In this document: positions 1-11,999 of the stretch, one piece after another | Layout: each line of letters opens with the position of its first letter | Position numbering within the stretch: position 1 is the first letter of the stretch | DNA from: Oscheius sp. JU75 | Lineage: Eukaryota > Nematoda > Chromadorea > Rhabditida > Rhabditidae | Assembly: GCA_037178855.1 (NCBI GenBank) | Contig: JASJZC010000004.1 | Span: forward strand, 2,852,001 to 2,916,000 | DNA: 64,000 nt | Direction of reading: 5' to 3' | Notes under the pieces: generated by a model | The model's database searches: none | Told to the model about the DNA's origin: nothing | Seen by the model: only the letters and a program-made list of their open reading frames with translations | Program-made: the position numbers and the translations under genes

Positions 1-3000
1 TGGCCGGAAGAGAGTTTCGAATGTCATAGTCATCGATGTAGGCAGTTCCGGAAGACGGTCCACTGACTCCAGTCAGCATACTGAATGTCGTACTCTTTCC
101 AGCTCCGTTGTGACCTGCAAAATTTCATTTCTTTACCCATTGTAACGTACCCAAAAGAGCGGTGATCTGTCCCTCATAAAGTCTCAAGTTGAGTCTGTCC
201 ACGGCCTTTTTTTCGCTATTACTTCCAAAGTTGCAGTCGAAACATTTTTTGAACACAGACGTGCCGTAGGTTTTGCAGAGATTGACTATGTTCACTGTCA
301 CCTAAACTTTTTTCAATTAGGAACTGATGAACTCCACACCCTCAAATCAGTAGGTTCGGCCTCGATTTTCGCAAATCCTTCCTCAGAAAGTATGCGACCG
401 GAAAGCATCTGTTCCTCGAATGGAGTTCTCTTGGCAGTGCTGTGAGGGAACCAATAGGAGGGCTATAAAGTTGTATTCTTAGAAATGAAAGAACTTACCA
501 GAAGGAAAAAGTACGGTTTCTGACTGACTCCCTCGCCGCCTGGATTGACTGCCTCGACGTAAAAGGTAAATATCATCAACAGTATGCCGTCGACGATTAG
601 CATGATAAAACAATGTCCGAGTGTCAGTTTCTGGTCCGGAGATGACCTTGCGAAAAGCTTGTTCCAATGAATTCCATTAGATTGAGTTTCGTACTGAGCA
701 ATTAGATCCAATCCAAAGGCCAAAGCGATATCCGGATTGACACAGTTTACCTAAACAGTTAAGAAGAATCAATATTTACCCATTATATCTTACCATTCGG
801 ATCCCAAAAGAAAATGGCTGTTGAAAGTCGAGTCCATTGAAGTACGCATACCAGAAATTATACATGTGAGCGCTGACCGGCTAGGCCGGTTCAAACCGGT
901 CCAGTTTTTTTTTGCGACGGTTTAAAAAAATTCAGTACGCCTTTTTAAATTTTTTTTTTGAACATAGAATTATGCCCTATTTAGAGCTAGGTACAAAAAG
1001 AAACAGAAAAACAGGAAACTCCAGGATAAAAAATGAAGCAAGAGGGGATTTTGCGAGATTTTCACAAAATTTGTTCAGTAACAAAAAAATCAAGAAAAAA
1101 GGCGTACTGAATTTTTTTTAGCACGCCGCAAAAAAAATGGACCGGTTTGAACCGGCCTAGCCGGTCTGCGCGCACTTGCATACCAGAAATACAACAGCAT
1201 CCATCCTATTGTACCCACTAGATTTAGTTCAGTTTTTCGTATTCGGGCAACTCACTTAGAACTCCTGCTGTTCCAGACTGGGTGAACGTGGAAATGGCAA
1301 AGGCGAAATACAGCACATTATACGCGTACAGTAGGAAAAAGACGAAAATGACTGTGGCGTCTGACTTTGGAGTCACAATGTGCATTAGGACTGTTATCAC
1401 GATGACAGAAACTATTAGTTTGATGTAGTTGGAGATGAAGTAGCCGACCCAATGAACCCATTGGGACAGACCCATCACACGCATATACTCCTAGAAAGGG
1501 TTTGATGAGCACTGAGAAATCCCACCTTGAGCCTGTTCTCCTTCTCCATGACTATACTTCGAACAATATAAATGACACTTGTCATGAAGGAAAATATCGC
1601 GACGATCGGTGTAAATCTGTGATTTGAGCTTCTAAAAATGAACTTGAGCTAACTCACAGAGCTCCGACTTCGATGATTTCGTTCCGATAAGCTGGAAAGG
1701 GAAATCTCCCCACCTAGAAATAGCTTATTGAACAGTAAGAGAAGTAAATCACCAGTAGATCCAAGTTGAGAGCGTCTGTTCCATTCTTCTCCGGCTGGAA
1801 CCAGTCCTTGATTCCGATATCAACGGCCCTCTGTACTGTCATGAACCCTTCCTTCCAATATCCTGTTATGGATTGAACGACTTCCAAAAGGAGAAAATAC
1901 CTGGATAGCCTCCGTCAGACTGCGTCGGATTGATCGGACCACTGACCAATTGAATGTTGAACAGTTGCGTTGTGTCCCAGGGGGCATATGTTTGGAAGGT
2001 CTGTGATTCATAACTTGCTGAGCTGTCTTAGGAAAGCTTACAATGAGTCTTCTATCCGTATTCGAGAGTCTGATAGTGTATTTGAGGTCGGTGGCTGTTT
2101 GGAGATTGTGAGCAATGTCGTCCGAAAAAACAATACCCGCTACAATTATCATTGATTCGAAAAAGCGAAAGTAACCCAACCAAGCAATGGATTTCCGCAC
2201 TGACTGCCAAACTTCTGGACCATATAGTTCACCATTTCAGTCTCCGTTTCGAACCCTTAACATGTTTTCTTCTAAAAAGATAATTTCCCTCACCAGTAAC
2301 ATTGCTGACCATGTCCAAAGTGAGATCGGTAAGATTGGAAGAGATGCTGAAATTGCGATACTTCAGTAGAGCGTCCATAAGAGCCGGATGAAGAATGTTG
2401 TTCTGGGAGTACCTATTCTGTAAATCAGTTGTGCTATTTGTCGAAGTGTTTACACCTGGACTGTTTTCATGATTTTGTAAGTGATAGGTGTATTCGGTGC
2501 GTAGACGAGATCCAGTCCGATGACGTAGTGATGAGGATCAGCCAGTTTAGTCAAGTTCAGAAATTGGCAAGTCAATGGTTTCCCCGTAATAAATTGCGTA
2601 AAGTCCAACATCGCACTCTATAAATTTCATGATTGTGGCTTCTTTTTCTTATCAGGAAAAGTCGAGACAGCTACCGAGTTGTTTCGGAGTGAAGACCAAA
2701 ACTCACAGTGGGTTTGCTCGCGTTTGTTGGCATTATAATGTCGTAAGAAGACCCCATTACAGGCCAAGGCTGATACCACGTAGTGTTGTGGCTCTTCTCG
2801 AACGTTCCTCGCAGCTGAATCAATTAAGATCAAATGCGAAAAAAAGAAGAAGTTACCCCTATCATGAGCCCGAAACTGATTCCGACGAGGAAGAGCGGTA
2901 CAAAAAACTCCATGAGCGTGAACCATGGTGACCGAATCTGCTCTGTTAACGTAGAAATTTTTGTAACATAGACAAGTAAAAGCTTACGAAGAAAGTTCTT

Positions 3001-3036
3001 CCACAGTAGTAGACGGAGCTGGGTTACGGCTCCCAT
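1..3036 (-). CDS. ABCA-family ABC transporter, 5' part (runs off window start)
   Basis: Partial multi-exon gene. Full ABCA proteins have two halves (membrane domain plus ATPase) and export or flip lipids. The N-terminus reads [16 protein letters not shown], spliced to [17 protein letters not shown]: a cytosolic LLWKN stretch followed by TM1, as in ABCA proteins. About 1560-2800 encodes the large extracellular loop in several short exons. About 440-1560 encodes the hydrophobic TM2-6 bundle (for example [13 protein letters not shown]). The first nucleotide-binding domain follows, with Walker [10 protein letters not shown] at about 113-87. Introns are 35-70 nt, except one TM-region site enlarged by a 319-bp MITE. 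The second half lies outside the window. The ABCA subfamily is clear; which member is not. The ATG at 3036 fits the family N-terminus. Confidence 0.87.
859..1177. mobile_element. MITE with perfect 29-bp terminal repeats, inside an ABCA exon
   Basis: Perfect 29-bp inverted repeats lie at 875-903 and 1138-1166 (core GGCTAGGCCGGTTCAAACC), and the similarity continues inward through the A/T tracts and CAGTACGCC to about 60-70 bp. The element is flanked by a 13-bp direct repeat, GCATACCAGAAAT, at 846-858 and 1178-1190. That repeat is coding sequence of the ABCA gene (FWYA on the minus strand), so it records the insertion. There is no transposase, so the element is non-autonomous. It probably acts as an intron: donor GTATGC at 1183-1178 and acceptor CAG ending at 873 would keep the reading frame. 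Confidence 0.85.
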
Positions 3037-4036
3037 AAATTGACAGAATACCCGGCGTGAATGGACCCTGAATCAGACTGATTGGAAAGAAGAGGCCGCC
3101 TCCAGCTGCTGCTGATAAAAGACAGAACTAGCGACTACGACCAGAACAATGGTTCAGTGTCATCATCAATTATGGGAAGAGGAGAGTGCAAAAGATTTCT
3201 GTTTATTCGACTCATATTTTTTAGTTAATAAACTATGTGTAGGGAGGAAAACTCAAGAAGAACTTTAGTTTGTGTACTCTACTCCTTACCTACTAGCAAT
3301 TCCTGTGATATCATTTTGCTTAGCTTTCTACACCAACGACAAATAGCGGCGGTGATTGATTCCAACTTCAAACGGAGGAAAGAGAGACGAGCTCAATTTC
3401 GGTAGGGAAATTGAGGATAGGCTGTGTCGCAACAGAGTGCGTCGTGATCTCGTCAGATATTTCTCTGTCTTCTGCCGTTTGCTGATAAGAATTGTGGTTT
3501 ATCGCTCTTCAATTCAAAAGAACAAATCGGTTGGTTTTGAATGGAAATAGGTTCAAACCACAGGTAAACAGAATGAGACGAATCTTTGAAGAACTGTTCT
3601 CTTGAAAGCTTGATGAATAAGCTACGTCGAACCGTGATGAGCATGAACAAGCACTGTGATTCAAAAAAGATCAAGTCTTTCGTTGGAAGAAGAAAAAGTG
3701 AATAGCTAACAATAAGTATAGACTTAAGAACGGGAAGGGTTTAGAACGCGGAACACGGAAAAGGTAGATGTCAGAGCTCAGACGGGTCTCTCGGCAAACA
3801 AACGCTTCGCTGACCGTCAACTCTCACACTCGGCGGTCAGCTTTACTTACCTAACAGCTTGAAAATGTGTCTAATTTCAATTCAGAAGATATTGTTGAAG
3901 ACTACTCGATGGGAGACAAGAATATATACCAGTCGCCAATACAACATGTCATCAGTCGCAGAGGCTCCTTGGAAAGCGACTTTTTCTTAATGCTCTTTCC
4001 GCAATTTGAACCGTTCGAGTTTTTTTCGCACTCGGC

Positions 4037-4103
4037 TTCTCAACTCTAGGATGATATGACACTTGCTAAAAGTCCACAAACATTAATTTGTCAAGTGGTA
4101 CCC
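4037..4103. repeat. Degenerate copy of the foldback family
   Basis: This stretch (CTTCTCAACTCTAGGATGAT, then ACACTTG, AGTCCACA and TTGTCAAGTG) matches the order of motifs in the near-perfect hairpin at 34442-34553, including the AGTCCACA loop. The outer right arm is missing or decayed. Confidence 0.55.
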
Positions 4104-4379
4104 GGCATAATGCTTGACATGCGTAACAGACAGCAAATGTAGATTGTAAAAGTAAGATTTTACTCAGTGATTAAGTCATCATAAAAAATTGATTACAAAC
4201 TTGCATAACGCTCCTCTCCAGGATAGTCCAATACGCCAACTAACCTTGTCATCAACCCTTGTTATAGTTCCAGCCATAAAGAAATGGGGAGGACACTTTA
4301 CCACCGCGTTTTTGGAATTCAACACTTTACTTCCGCAGGCGGTAAAGTAACTTGTTTGATTGGTGAACTCCCCACAAAC

Positions 4380-4515
4380 CTTTTTGCAAAAAGCAGTCGT
4401 TTGTGGTGTTGCCACAATAGTATGAACACCAGCCGTCTCCTACGGCTTCGCCTTTTATTTGCCTTTAGTTTGGATTGGCGGGTGCGCCGCTTCGTAGTAA
4501 CAAAAGGCTACCAGT
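4380..4515 (-). repeat. Truncated dispersed repeat
   Basis: The reverse complement of CGCTTCGTAGTAACAAAAGG (about 4489-4508) recurs near 59980 as CCTTTTGTTACTACGAAGCG. The adjoining stretch (TTGCCTTTAGTTTGGATTGG) also corresponds to the 59800-60085 copy. The element looks 5'-truncated. Confidence 0.5.
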
Positions 4516-5824
4516 GACTTCATTGGGACAAAAAACTCTACCGAACATCGTCAGGAACGGACAGAACAAGGAACATAGAAAAATCCTAACGGAATGCAAT
4601 CAGAACCCAACAAATCTAGCATAGCCTAGAACTATCAAAACATAAGATGCGACAGCATACAGGGCTCTTACGTCTGCAGCCATGAAAAATCGCAACAAAG
4701 AAACAACAGTGTCGACCAGCCTCCTAGAATCTTCTGACATCCTCACGTTTTCTAGACGTTATGTATAGCTTCCGTAAATTCAGGCGGATCCAGTCTCCTG
4801 TAAACTTCGAATAACAACCAAATTGAAAACGTATCTCAACTAATGTCAACTTCTACCTTCCAAAGTATTTGGACGCAGGATCAGAGCCAGGAAGACTGAC
4901 TGACCACATCCGGAGAGTGGGGAGTTCTTGGAGTGTTCCGGAAGCAATAAAATTCAGTAATTGCCTCAGTATTTGTGTTACTTTGTAACATTTAACTACG
5001 GTATTCAAATACTGAATTAGTTCTTTTAAAACACAGTTACTATTCAGTCACACTTTCTTTCTGGCTCTGATCCACTAATTTTACCATTTTAGTTGACTTG
5101 CAGAGAAGGTGTGCCATGTAGCATCAAAGTACCGAGTCCAATACCAGAAACGCGGGGGTAAAGTCAATCATCCTAAAGTATACAAATCCAATATAACGTG
5201 TCTGGCGTCACCGGATTCATTACCCGTTTTTTCATGTCGTTCGCCTACATTACCAGACGCCAAGTTGTTTCAGAGTGTCTTTTTGATGAAAACAGCCACA
5301 CAGAGGAAGAGACATCCTTGTCTGCGTAACTGGTTTGTCTTTCTTTACGTAACGGGCCAAGGAGATATCTATGTGTGGCAACGAGATAAATCGGTCACAG
5401 TGGGGAGGAAATCTTTCTGATCTGCAGAAAGTGTCGCTAGGTTTCAGGATAAGAAATTTACATTTTAATCACAGTTCACAGTCAGCAAGGTTCGTTTCGT
5501 TTATCGAAGTAACCTGTATCCAACAGAACTATAGATAATAGCAAATCATCAACTCGAGATGCCATGGCTTGAACCAGGTGAGGCTCCCAATGCTGTCAGC
5601 TTTTTGAAAAACAGGCAGGCGACGCACATGGAAGAAGACATCTTTCGATAGAGCTGTTATAGTCATGGAAATTGGCAGTATTCCATAAGAACATTCTCGA
5701 GTTAGGTTACCAGTTTGCCAGCCATGTCAGCTGATAAGTCTTTTCAATCTTCCAACTGTCCAGTGGCTAACCCGCCAGAGACGGGTAGTCCGCGCCAGTC
5801 GACAGATCCAGTTCCCGCTACTAG

Positions 5825-5832
5825 TATTTAAG
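5825..5832 (+). promoter_or_regulatory. Possible TATA-like box of the ground-like gene
   Basis: TATTTAAG lies about 95 nt upstream of the ATG at 5924. A pyrimidine-rich acceptor (CCCGATTTTAG) sits just before the ATG, so the mature 5' end may instead come from splicing. Weak evidence. Confidence 0.25.
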
Positions 5833-5923
5833 AGATAAAAGCAGTCATTCGTCTCAGACCCAGATGCCGTCTTGCTCCTTCTCTCTTTTCCCTCGATTCT
5901 AATAACTATCCCGATTTTAGGGT

Positions 5924-8049
5924 ATGACGTACCTCAGCCTATTTGCGGTACTTTTAGTCGCGGCAGTCCCGCTTGAGGCATTCCTCTTCCCAAGTGGAGG
6001 AGGAGGTGGCTGTGGAGGAGGCTGTAAGTTTTGTAACTGCAAAATACTTCAACTCCAATGTGACCTCGAATAAATATATTTTAGGCGGCGGTGGCTGCGG
6101 CGGTGGAGGAGGAGGTAAGATACCGTTATGTTCTAATGAATATTATGGTTTTAGGTTGTGCTCCACCTCCCCTTCCCCCACCTCCCGCTCCTTGCGGTGG
6201 CGGATGCGGCGGATGTGGAGGAGGCGGCGGTGGCTGCGGAGGAGGTTGCGGAGGTGGATGTGGAGGAGGAGGTTCGTTTCTATTTGACAGAGCTCAAGGC
6301 AGTTTTTCAGGCGGATGTGCCGCTCCGCCCCCAGCACCTTGCGGAGGAGGTTTGTTGGTCTTATGCAAGATTCAATGAACTTTTGAAGGTGGTTGCGGCG
6401 GAGGCTGTGGTGGAGGAGGAGGCGGTGGTTGCGGCGGAGGCTGTAGTGGAGGAGGAGGCGGTGGCTGCGGAGGAGGCGGAGGTATCTCAGTTTTGCAGAA
6501 TGATGCTAAAATACTTATTGTTAGGAGGTGGATACGCGGTTGCCGCTCCCGCTCCAATCGGAGGTGGAGGATATGCCGTGGCTCCGTCGGCCCCGATTGG
6601 AGGTGGCTGTGGAGGAGGCGGAGGTTTGTCACTACGACAAGAGAAATACAAACTGTTTAGGTGGAGGCTACGCTGCCCCCCCTCCACCTCCCCCCGCTTC
6701 TTTCGGCGGATCTAGCGGTGGTTACGCTCAGCCCGGAGGAGGAGGAGGATACTCTGCTCGTGAGTTGTCATACTCGAGTTAACTCTATTCTACATTTCAG
6801 CCGCTGGAGGTGGAGGAGGCTATGCTCAGGCCGCTCCGGCCCCATCTTTCGGAGGTGGAGGAGGAGGATACGCTGCTCCACAAGGTGGCGGAGGAGGCTA
6901 TGCCGCTCCTCAACAGTCTTTCGGAGGTGCTCAGGGAGGCGGAGGAGGGGGATACGCTGCTCCAGCTCAAGTCCAAGCCCCTGCTCCGAGCTTCGGCGGT
7001 GCTTCTCAGGGTGGCTCCTACGCTCAACAAGGTGGGGCTGGAGGCGCGTACGCCCAAGGTAGATAAACTAATAGTGTCTTCTGTAGCTTTTGAGACTAAT
7101 AAATATTCGTGTCGCATGGCTTTAGTTTTTGGTTACGGACAGACAGAGGTTGCCTATTTCAGGAGGACCTGCTCCTGCAGCTCCCCCACCACCACCGCCG
7201 CCTCCCGCTCCGGCTCCGGCTCCTGCGCCTAGCTTCCAGCCCGAGCCAGCCCCGGCACCTGCCCCAGCAGCTCAAGAATACAGTGTAAGTTGTCATTCCG
7301 CTCCTAGACTATGAGTCTGAAGGCTCCTTCTGCATCCTCAGCTCCGGCTCCGGCTCCTGCCGCGCCAATCCAATCTAGCAGCGGTGGTGAATATCAACAA
7401 GGAGGTTCTGCTGGTGGAGCCAGCTCTGGCGGCGGAGGTGGATACGACCAAGGAAGCAGTGGTGGGTCTGCAGCAGTCGAAAGTGCACCCAGCTCGCCTG
7501 GAGGTGGCTACGAACAAGGCGGATCAAGTGCAGGAGGTGCTCCCTCAGCTGGAGGAGCATCTGGTGGCTATGAACAGGGCGGACAAGCAGCTCCGACTGC
7601 TCCGGCTGCTGCTGGGGGTGGAGGAAACTACGACCAGGCTCAATCTCAGTCATCTGCTGGAACAGGAACATACAGAGACGAAGAGGGACAGGAATACGAG
7701 AGTGCACAGTTCCGTCATCGCCGTTTCTCCAAGGGCGTGTTGGACAAAGAATGTAACTCTCTACGTCTGCGAAAAATAATTAGACAGGTGAGTAAGTCAA
7801 GTTAAAGGAAACGAGAGTTTCTAGTCAATGACCCTCGACCCTGAGAGCTCAATGACCAAGGTTTCCGAGGGAGTTCAGGCCCGTCTCGCTGCCGGAGAAT
7901 GGTCAGTTTGTAACGCAATTATAAGCAGTTCTTATTCCAGGTACGTTGCTTGTGGCAACGACGGAATCGAGCCTCTCGAAGGAGAGTCACGCGAGCATTG
8001 CCTCGTCGAAGCCGATGCCTTTGTCTGCTACGTCGTCAAGAAGGAGTAA
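5924..8049 (+). CDS. Secreted Gly-rich protein with C-terminal ground-like domain
   Basis: Twelve exons splice in frame: 5924-6023, 6085-6114, 6155-6271, 6311-6349, 6389-6481, 6525-6623, 6661-6759, 6801-7058, 7163-7284, 7323-7787, 7825-7901 and 7941-8049, giving about 535 aa. Residues 1-20 form a signal peptide ([20 protein letters not shown]). Exons 1-6 encode Gly/Cys repeats (GGGGCGGGC), exons 6-8 GGGGYA/AP repeats, exon 9 a Pro/Ala linker, and exon 10 G-rich GYEQGG repeats. The last about 85 residues are the ground-like domain: [13 protein letters not shown], then spaced Cys (VACGND, EHCLVEA, FVCYVV). The family is nematode-specific, related to hedgehog-like/ground proteins, usually secreted and often linked to cuticle or epidermis; its function is poorly known. 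Exons 5 and 10 use unusual TGAAG acceptors. Confidence 0.9.
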
Positions 8050-8259
8050 CTCTTTCCTTCCTCTCAAAATATCTGTATACTTGTTGCCCAGTTTATTATA
8101 AACCCATATTATCTGTCAATTCAAAAGAGAACCGGACAATTTATAGGAAAAGCATAGAGATAAATCGATAGTTGGTGAGTACATATCGATACAGGTATAT
8201 CATACGGAATACCACAGGGGTCGATAAAACAGGGTATATTGCGGGGAGAAAAGGTCTGA

Positions 8260-9346
8260 TTAGCGTCCGTACTTCTGGAATTCCCATTCGCGGTTGTCAA
8301 GAGGACAGACTTGACGAGTTTTTAGCCAGCGGGAGATACAGTGGAAGTGGAAAGCGTGGTTACAGTTTCCCCATGCCACAGTGCAGTCTTCCTTTGTGCC
8401 GGTTGCCTGAAGATAGATTGCATGCTCAGTTTTGAAGGAAACAATCCTACCTGACTGGCCTGACACTCGATACAGAGATCCATGATGTGATTGCGGCAGA
8501 TGGCACAGTTATCAACCTGTATGTCCCAGGCCCAGAGAGCAACGGCGCTCCATTTCTTCACCTACAATCTTTAAAATATAAGGAGCTGCCGTCTCTATCC
8601 GTCCATCCGAAGCCTTTTGCGTTGCACGAAAATGCGTACGCAGCGCCCAAAAAAAAGCTCGTCGATTTTCACTGTTATCGTGACTTTTTGGTCACGATAA
8701 CAATCTTTCACGAAATTATCGGTTACTTTTCGGAAAATTACATCGTGGGGTACCAAAGCGAGCTGCTCGCCGGTTTCTAGGACAGGTTGCGAGGAATTTC
8801 AACTGAAATCCGAGAAAAAAAGGTTGGAAAATGTGAAGCATTGCAACACTTTACTTGTTTTATAACTATTCGCTACTCCTTGATTGCGATGTAGAGAGTT
8901 CAACTGATGTCTATCATAGCAGGGAGAGTAGCGCGTTCAGATCAAAACTAACAACGGAGTCGGAGACCCATTGTAGGAGAGGAAGAATAGCGCTACAAAA
9001 TTTTATCGAATTGATCCAATTGGACCAGTGAGCGAGAACTTTTTATAGAGATGATAAAAAAAAAAGTCCGGAGAGGGTAAAAGTCGATTAACTGAAAGAT
9101 GAGTCTGTCTACCACGTAAAAGCGTCAGTCAAGTACCTAACAAATTCTTTTCGATTGCGCTCAGATTTGACACTTCGACACTCCTAACTTTATCCAGAGT
9201 GACGTCACCAGACGTCGTAAACGGCTGGTACGAGAATATAAGACAAAAAAAGAGGAACAAACCTCAAAGCGTTTCTTCTCCTGGGAGTCTGCGGCAGTGT
9301 CCTCCACCTCCATCTTGACCTCGCCCTCCTCTTTGATGTTAGCCAT
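8260..9346 (-). CDS. rbx-1: RING-box protein RBX1, cullin-RING ubiquitin ligase subunit
   Basis: Three exons (9346-9263, 8561-8452, 8406-8260) give about 113 aa. RBX1 binds cullins and recruits the charged E2 in SCF-type ligases and in neddylation. Visible features: an acidic variable N-terminus, KKRFE, then [20 protein letters not shown], and a full RING-H2 with [31 protein letters not shown] and [14 protein letters not shown], nearly identical to animal RBX1. The start at 9346 (MANIKEE) is chosen because a TTCAG acceptor lies just upstream; an in-frame ATG exists at 9364. Intron 1 is about 700 nt because it contains a MITE. Confidence 0.96.
8580..9230. mobile_element. MITE family A, copy 1, in rbx-1 intron 1
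   Basis: The ends match a second copy at 12760-13520: left end GGAGCTGCCGTCT and GCGTACGCAGCG; right end AGTCTGTCTACCACGT and TTGACACTTCGACACTCCT. The termini are imperfect inverted repeats (AGCTG...CGTC against GACGTC...CAGCT). An internal perfect 11-bp hairpin, GTTATCGTGAC/GTCACGATAAC, lies near 8673-8701. No transposase is present. Exact ends and the target duplication are uncertain. Confidence 0.65.
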
Positions 9347-9551
9347 AGTTGCAGGACTGAACATGGGTCAATAAAGGCAAAGACATTGTAAAATAAATGG
9401 TGACGGTTGAAAGACCGGAAATATCAAAAACGAAACAGTTAGTACAGAATGTTTTAGTTAAACAAAATAATGGGGAATTGTAAATGATTTGAGGAAAAAC
9501 AGGTCAACAAGTCCCGTAACAGATCTGGAATTTTGAGGAGATTGCGACAGC

Positions 9552-11609
9552 TTATTCAACGGCCTCCTCATCGTGAGATCCACCTCGTTCCGGAGTATTT
9601 CGATCAGGGCTTCGACCTTCATCGCGCCGTCGACGTCTTTCACGACGATCGTCGTCGTCGTCTCTGTCGTGGCGTCTGAAACTATTGAATGAATAAAAAA
9701 AATCAATATGCTGGCGTTTTTTTTTAGAATTTGCGAAAATAAGACGAGTAGGAGAGAAAAGTTGTGCAATGTCACCACTTTCAAATTGCGTTTTGCGTTA
9801 AACGGAAAATAGCCAACATATACGTGATCAGTTATGTTCGTATACCTTTTCTCATACAATAAACTTGAACATGTGAATTCCAATAGATCTAAAAGAAAAG
9901 ACTCTCACTTTCTCTTTCGATCGGAATCGTCGTCCTTTCTATCTCTCCGTTTGTCCCGGTCCTCTCTACTTCTACTTCGATGACGTCGACTGCTTCTTTC
10001 GCTCCTTTCCCTGTCACGGTCCTTTCTATCACGATCACGACGGTCGTCATCTCTTCTTCTGTCCCGATCACTTCTTCTTGGAGAACGAGAACGACTCCTT
10101 CTTCTGGTACGACGATCATCGTCCATGTCGCCATCTCGTCCGAAATCGCGTCCCATCAAAGGAGGTGGTCTTCCCATAACACCTGAAGTGTACTGTTTAG
10201 TAAAAAGACATTATTAACTATCCTCCAGAGCCCATGGGATATCGGACTTGAGAGAAGGCGGGAGGTGGCAGCATCGAGTTGAAACCGGCTGATCCAATGT
10301 TCATTGGTAAACCGATTGGCGGTGGACGAACTGACATTCCAGGCGGCGGAAGAGATGGATTGAAGCCAGGAGGAGGCAGAGACATGTCCAAAGCAGCTCC
10401 AGAGCCGACTGTAGGAATACTAGAGGATACATCGATTCCAGGAGGTCCATCGAGACCCGGCGGTCCAACAACACCCGGAGGGCCGTCCATTCCGGGAACG
10501 CCGTCCGACATGCCTATAAAATCATCTAATGAACAAAAGAAAAGTTTTGTTCTCATGTGACTATAAATGAAAGACGCGTTTTGTAAAGTCGTAGGCGAAA
10601 AACTACCTGGTGGTACACCCAGAACGGGAACAGTTGGAGGTGGAAGGTTCATGCCAGGAGGTGGTTTGCTAAAGTCCATTGGAGGTCCAGTCGTCGGTGT
10701 GCCGACTCCAGGAGGTCCCGAAACATTGCTTGGAGCGCCGATGACAGTGCGGACGACTGGCTGAAAATTGTATTTAGTACTCAGCCTATAACAACTGGAT
10801 TCTTGTTTTTCGTGTTAGCAAGTTTTACTATAAACAAACCTCGCTGTTCATTCCATGATGATGCGCCTTGAATCGACCGCCGTTGTCCGTAAGCACTTTA
10901 ACAGTAGAAGGCCCATCCCCGATAGTTGAAATATTGCGACTTCCCATAACTTAAAAGAGATGCTGTTAGAGCAAAACAAATGGGTTACCTGGCATTCCGA
11001 GAGGATTGGCCAAATAGATATTAGAGAAGAGGGCTTTGTTGACTGCAGCTTGACTAGTAAACTCGCTTCGCAGTTTCTTCTGTCGCTCACAGTACGTATT
11101 CCATGTCTCCTCCGTAAACCCATAGTTGAAATAGTCGGTTATATCAGCACCGGGTTTTCTCCATGGGCGGTCGTCCATCTATACAAAAACTGTCATGCAA
11201 ACTGTTGAGAAACCTACAGAAGCAAGATCAACATCGTAGATGGGAGTATCGCCGATTCGAGGCAACGAATCGAGATCTAACTTCGAAGTATGCTGCCTTT
11301 CGTGAGTAGCGTGCTTCTAAAAAATAAGTTACTAAATGAATTTCGAACTTAAAATACCATGCTGAAAGAGACGACGGGCTCGATTTTGCCGATTGTGACC
11401 TGTATTCCATCTTCTTCGTCATCCGAACCAGCCAAAGGATTGTCAGCATCCAGATCGTATTCATCTGCGTACAAATTTTTCTTTTTCGGTTCTTCATTTG
11501 ACCGCTGCGAGTTTTGCTCAGACCCCTCGTCAGCCGCCTTCGCGTCCTCGGAAGCCATGAATGTGTCGGCCGGAGGATCGACTCCCGGAGGCAAATCCAC
11601 GTCCGCCAT
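9552..11609 (-). CDS. FIP1-type pre-mRNA 3'-end processing factor
   Basis: Multi-exon homologue of FIP1/FIP1L1, a CPSF subunit that tethers poly(A) polymerase to the cleavage complex. The N-terminus is acidic ([15 protein letters not shown]..., [14 protein letters not shown]). Next comes a segment ending PIYDVDLAS, then the FIP1 signature [19 protein letters not shown] at about 11178-11120. After ANPLGMPG comes a long Pro/Gly-rich region ([19 protein letters not shown]). The C-terminus is an RS/RD-rich tail ([19 protein letters not shown]), ending with HDEEAVE and TAA at 9554-9552. The final exon is 9675-9552. Domain order and length fit FIP1L1. Confidence 0.93.
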
Positions 11610-11999
11610 TCCTGAAACGCATTTCTGTATAAAAAAAAATCTTTAAATTCAATGAGATATCGATTTTTCTTCGAAAATCTGTGTAAACTCGCTTTGACAA
11701 CGTGGAAGTGAATGAAAATAGGAAAAGAGAAAAGTATCAAACGGGGAATCCACGAAAATGAAAAAACATAGAACAATTTCTTCTTGAAGACCTGCATTTA
11801 CATTCGGCACCAATCGGCAAGTACAAGGAGGAATACTTTTTCAACATAACTAAAGCAGGGAGATCACACGCACACTATACTCTATGGAAAACTTTAAAAA
11901 AGATGTATACAATAAGCCTAGGCGGAAAACAGCAAAATGACTAGAATTCATGGGGAAGGCTTACGTTGAGCGTGATTCGAGTTGAGAAAACGGGCAATT
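11610..11999. other. Spacer between vps-36 and fip1 (tandem, minus strand)
   Basis: About 390 nt without a supported exon. It should contain the vps-36 3' UTR and the fip1 promoter. The close head-to-tail arrangement could be compatible with co-transcription, but I see no decisive signal. Confidence 0.4.

Larger units (their letters stand above)
3037..5923. other. Intergenic region between divergent ABCA and ground-like genes
   Basis: I see no convincing coding exons. The only structure is repeat debris: a degenerate foldback copy near 4037-4103 and a truncated dispersed repeat near 4380-4515. The rest should hold the promoters of the two divergent genes. A T/A-rich TATTTA at 5825-5830 lies about 95 nt before the ground-like start codon. 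Confidence 0.6.

Noticed and set aside
912-1121. 69-codon open frame inside the ABCA MITE
   Set aside because: Lys/Arg/Phe-rich translation of A/T tracts, with no motif and no transposase similarity.
5973-7232. Alternative Pro-rich, Arg-rich or Cys-rich frames over the ground-like gene
   Set aside because: They arise from GGN repeats read out of frame; the phase-consistent exon chain to the ground-like domain explains the region.
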